Shown here: positions 60,171-64,000 of the stretch, in pieces | How the letters are laid out: every line of letters starts with the position of its first letter | How positions within the stretch are numbered: position 1 is the stretch's first letter | Origin: Moniliophthora roreri | Taxonomy: Eukaryota > Basidiomycota > Agaricomycetes > Agaricales > Marasmiaceae | DNA length: 64,000 nucleotides | Reading direction: 5' to 3' | NCBI GenBank assembly: GCA_001466705.2 | Contig: LATX02000185.1 | Coordinates: 434,001-498,000, forward strand | Notes under the pieces: generated by a model | Database searches by the model: none | The model's input: only the letters and a program-made list of their open reading frames with translations | What the model was told of the DNA's origin: nothing | Translations under genes and position numbers: made by a program

Positions 60171-60320
60171 GATGATGAGAATCTTTTCCAGGGCATCCAG
60201 CTTCTTATTGGTGGTAGTCTGAGGTTTTCGAACATCAAGTCTGAAGCGCGATTGCGCGATCGCGAAGCTGATCGTAGATGAGACGTGTATGTGTGCGTAA
60301 TACGGTCCAAACGTTGTCAC

Positions 60321-62845
60321 GGCAGCATGATATATGCAATGTTATGGAAGGTACGCGACCGAACGTCACGCGTCAGCGAAAGGCGGCATGGAATTTTGAT
60401 GGAATTCGTACATGTTGCACTCAAATCCAGTGCCAAGGCATGAAACACGGTCCACGGCTCGGATACTCGGACATCCTGAGTTCATAAAGGAAGAGTTCAT
60501 TGAAAGATTTGTCAAATTTCAAGATGGAGAAGGGCTCACCACTGTGCCGTGTTACGCGGCCTTAGTTCCACGGTTGCTGGTCTCGAAAAGCTATGTCACG
60601 ATTGGTCATATATGTCACGTATGAGGCTCGGGCGTCTCCTTGAGCGCTTATTTTCACGTTGCTCTCAACCATCACTCGACATCATGGATATACCGTGTAA
60701 CACTTCAGGAGGCTCCCTCCAATGGCCCTGACACGTTCATTGTGTCATTCTGCCCCATTACTTACGTCATGTGCTCAGAAAATCCGTATGGTACCCAGCT
60801 TTTTGAGCCGCGTAGCCAGCCCCCAAGGTCCGTCCATGCAAAACTTGACAGCCGGTTAAGACGGGGAGCGACTAGATTGGGCTAAGAAAAGTTTTCTGGG
60901 GTCCATATGGTAGAGGTGTGTGATACCCAGACTACCGTTGCTTCCTCTGACCCGCGTGCATAGGTAATGCAATTGTTTACACTCTTGAAATGGCAACGCC
61001 TCGACGCGATTAGCAAATGGTTTTCGACGCTTTCGACTATGAAAAGGTCATAAGGACCAGATTTAAAGTCGGCATCCCCATTTGCTACGCCGTGGCTGCA
61101 CCTCGATGAGCAATCATCCGAGTCAACAGATCGTAAATCTGTAGCAAGCTTTGTCCTTAGTGACAGTGCTAAACCTACGAAAATGGGAAACAATATTGTC
61201 TGGACTGAAGGCATCCTATTAAGGTGTGTGATACTTCCTCTACCCTTGCCAATGTATTGACGCGTTAGTTTCACTAGAAATACTTTAGATTATAGCTCAT
61301 ATTAAAGTTCACGAAGGCGCTACCGAGTATAAGTTCGACATTATTTATCTTAATTTGCTCCCGGTACTTCGAAATTTGCGGTACCATAAGAGATCCTCAA
61401 ATCCTCAGAACCTCCGCTACTCTATATCCTTACTGGTAAGCCTTTCTTCCCGTGTTGTTAGAGCATTCATGCTGGCAAACAAGACCTACTTCGATGAGAA
61501 AGGAAAATATCAACACCATTTATATTGGAAGAGGCCTTGGATCACTCGGCGAGCAAGCGATCGGCATTCACACTGGTCCTACTGACGACGAACGATTTGA
61601 GTTACTCATCACATGTGTTAAAACTCTGTCGATTTTCCCAGCACCTGGCGATATGTAGATGATATGTGCGGAACTATCGGGCCAACGAATGGGAATAGTA
61701 CACGCTGATCCTCGAACGCTGAATTCATGTCTCGTTTATAGTCGAGCAGGTGATAATCTACGCCTTGCTGTTCATATTCTGAGGTTTGACCTCGACTGAT
61801 ACATTCCTCGTTTCAGTGCAACATCTGTTGTTGCTCTGCTGTATGTGATACGCCACTCTTTCTCTGTTTCAGGCCTTTTAGACCAATCTCAACCGAACGA
61901 GCGACGGGCAGTAGGGGTACCCTCCTTCGGACTCATGGTCCGCCTTTGTTTACAGTTGCCACAACGCACCGTCCCTTCTTATCCGAGAAACCTACATATG
62001 ACTACTCGTCGCCCCGTATTTCCCGTTCTAAGACCATCTATCAGTACCAAATCGAATCAATCAGCGTTCAATGTCCTTGTCAAACGTTTCGCACTGTTGG
62101 CTCACTGTAACTGGCTCATCAGGGCACAGCACAACAGTTACCTGTCCAGCTGCCATCTCTGGCAAGTCTTGGTTCCTGCAAGAACCCTGCTTTCCCTCGT
62201 CAGTCGTCAGTACGTCCTCAGCGGAAAAACGGGGGGTCACCTGATTATACCGGCCGGTCTCGTGTGGGTCGCTGGGTGTGTTCCCGACATTGCTTGCCAT
62301 GATAGACAAAAGGTACCGAAAAGCTTGAATGTTGAGACGAAATTAGAGCTGGTTTACTGATGGAAAAGGCTCTTGATTTAGATTTCCTTTATTGGAGTAC
62401 CCTTACCCGATATGTTGTCATGATGGGAATGACCTTCCTTTTTCAGTTATGGCAAACGGAGTAGTCATCAGAGACGTTTACGGCCTTTTCTTCTTTTCCC
62501 CATCACCAAAGAGTCACTGTCTCTGGACGCTGCTGTCCCTCCTCTCCTCTCCTTCTCTTCGTTCCCCTTCTTCCGTCTTATCCTCGCCGTAACAAGGATA
62601 CCGCTTGGAGTGCGTACTGGATCTTTCTACTAGAGTTGCTGGTATTAATATCATTATTAGATCTCGCGACCCTTGCCGGCTTCACACTTCCCGCAAACCC
62701 ACCCTACAACGAAGGAATCTCCCTACGAAACCGCTTGAGCTTAGCTCGCGACCCCCGCTTTCTTTACTGGAATCCCACTGCACAACTTGAAGGCGTCCGC
62801 TGACTTTTTCGCGTAGCCTAATAGTTTAAGAGTGAACATTCAACC
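60321..62845. other. gene-poor stretch before the bHLH gene
   Basis: About 2.5 kb without a supported gene. The C/T-rich segment at 62500-62800 is probably the promoter and 5' leader of the bHLH gene. Open frames at 60882-61274 and 61845-62360 show no motif. Confidence 0.4.
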
Positions 62846-64000
62846 ATGACTCTCCCGATCACAATCCCATCCTCTCCTTCAACCGGATCGTCTTCGGACG
62901 GTGGAGAACCCAGAACTCCCGTATCTCCCGTTGCAGGACAGCAGAATTTACCCTCCAATGACAGTACCAACGGCAGCAGCAACACCAACAACAGCAACGC
63001 CACCGGCAATACCGGTAAACGCAAACCATCCAGGAGAGCCAATACCGCAGAGCGCAGAGCAACTCACAATGCAGTCGAGAGAGCGAGGAGGGAGACTTTG
63101 AATGGCAGGTTCTTGGTAATCACCCCGTCACTCATCCTATCAACCAGTCATGACTGATACGATAAACCTTTTATCCTCAGGACCTCGCTAAACTGTTGCC
63201 TAACCTCTCTCAAATTCGTCGTCCGTCTAAATCGGCCATAGTTAATTCAAGCATTGCACACGTCCACGCTTCCCGAAGACACCGTGCTCTTGCTGCACGT
63301 GAGCTTCGGACTCTCAAGATAGAAGCTGACCAACTTAGAAGGGAGCTGAATGAGTGGAGAGATCGAGCAGGAATTCCGAGAGTTGAGGAGCCAGTACGGG
63401 GAGAAGGATTTGGAATGGTATTGAACCAGGAATTGGAAGTCATTCCAATCACCACCGGACCGGCTGACGAGGAAGACGACGAATACGGCATTTACGAAGA
63501 TGGCACTCCAGTTGACGAGACAGAGTCCGGCGCTATCGCTATTGAAGAGCAGCAGAGGATTGCTGCTGCTCAAGCATTCCGCCCACCTGTTTCCATTAAC
63601 CCCAGCTACCCCGTACCGCCTCAACCTCAGCGTACCCCGTCATTCCACGGCCATGGACCTATGATCGCTAGTCCCACTGCCGTGCCGTTCGAGAACCCAG
63701 CATTGGGCGTCTACGACAGCCACGTCACCGTTCCAGGCAATTCATATCCTGAAACAGCAGCATTCGTTCAGGATAAATTCTCCGGTGGAATGCCCCATAT
63801 TCCTCCGCAGGGCGCTCCGTTCGCTGGCTACCCGGACCGTTCAATCGGTAGAGAGAGAAGTGCCAGTGTCACGTCCTCTGGCAGTACTAGCCCGCCTCAC
63901 ATTCATGTACCACACCACGCTCAGGCAAGGCCCTACGCGGGTCAGGGTCAATTCCAGCAAGGTATTCCTCAGGGCAACTTTGAACCCGGCTGGGGCGGTT
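62846..64000 (+). CDS. bHLH transcription factor (partial, runs off the window)
   Basis: Exon 1 62846-63115, intron, exon 2 from 63181 past the window end. An Asn/Ser/Thr-rich head precedes the basic region TAERRATHNAVERARRETLN, with the His, Glu and Arg positions of class B bHLH proteins that bind CACGTG-like E-boxes. Helix 1 is GRFLDLAKLLPNL, a short loop SQIRRPSKSAIV follows, and helix 2 is NSSIAHVHASRRHRALAARE, extended by a leucine-bearing coiled coil (LRTLKIEADQLRRELNEW). The rest is acidic and then Pro/Gln-rich, likely activation sequence. The intron splits the DNA-binding domain between helix 1 and the loop. Agaricomycete orthologues are described as developmental or glucose-related bHLH factors; I cannot name one. 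Confidence 0.82.

Noticed and set aside
1..64000. CRISPR arrays, bacterial operons, insertion sequences
   Set aside because: No regularly spaced direct repeats with unique spacers, no ribosome-binding-site/operon pattern, and the gene structure is plainly fungal.

Overview
The window reads as nuclear DNA of an agaricomycete (mushroom-forming basidiomycete). Genes carry many short introns of about 45-70 nt, with exons as small as 10 nt, and the families are typical of that class: DUF6535 and DUF6534 membrane proteins, a Clp1-like protein, Egh16-like secreted proteins, F-box proteins and a type I membrane protein with a short juxtamembrane tail. All exon models below were joined by hand from splice signals, reading frame and remembered family conservation; no search was run.

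Layout. 1-9.1 kb: a relic of a P450 5' end, a 15-exon cytochrome P450 with an in-frame TAG, a transaldolase-fold protein whose Schiff-base lysine position is Cys, and an SFM1-type SPOUT methyltransferase on the minus strand. 9.2-21.3 kb: an F-box protein, a Zn2Cys6 transcription factor, a frameshifted SDR pseudogene, a small inverted-repeat element and a predicted mitochondrial protein of unknown function. 22.5-33 kb: an alginate-lyase-like secreted enzyme, a second F-box protein behind a triple ACGCGT array, a type I membrane protein and a small cysteine-rich secreted protein, separated by long gene-poor stretches. 33.5-40.7 kb: three tandem DUF6535 genes with relic first exons of further copies between them. 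41-46.3 kb: doubtful ORFs, a Clp1-like gene and a class II aldolase/adducin-type gene. 47.8-60.3 kb: two Egh16-like genes in inverted orientation flanking a DUF6534 protein and an NT-C2 protein, then a GH43 gene with a frame break and a decayed GH18 chitinase. 62.8 kb to the end: a bHLH transcription factor cut by the window edge.

Themes. Several genes concern the cell surface or wall (lyase-like, GH43, GH18, Egh16-like, secreted Cys-rich protein, type I membrane protein), and four show inactivating-type lesions (P450, SDR, GH43, GH18). Duplication is the main force shaping accessory parts: a P450 relic, the DUF6535 array and the inverted Egh16 pair. The least expected single gene is the transaldolase-like protein, which lacks the catalytic lysine and ends in three 37-residue repeats.
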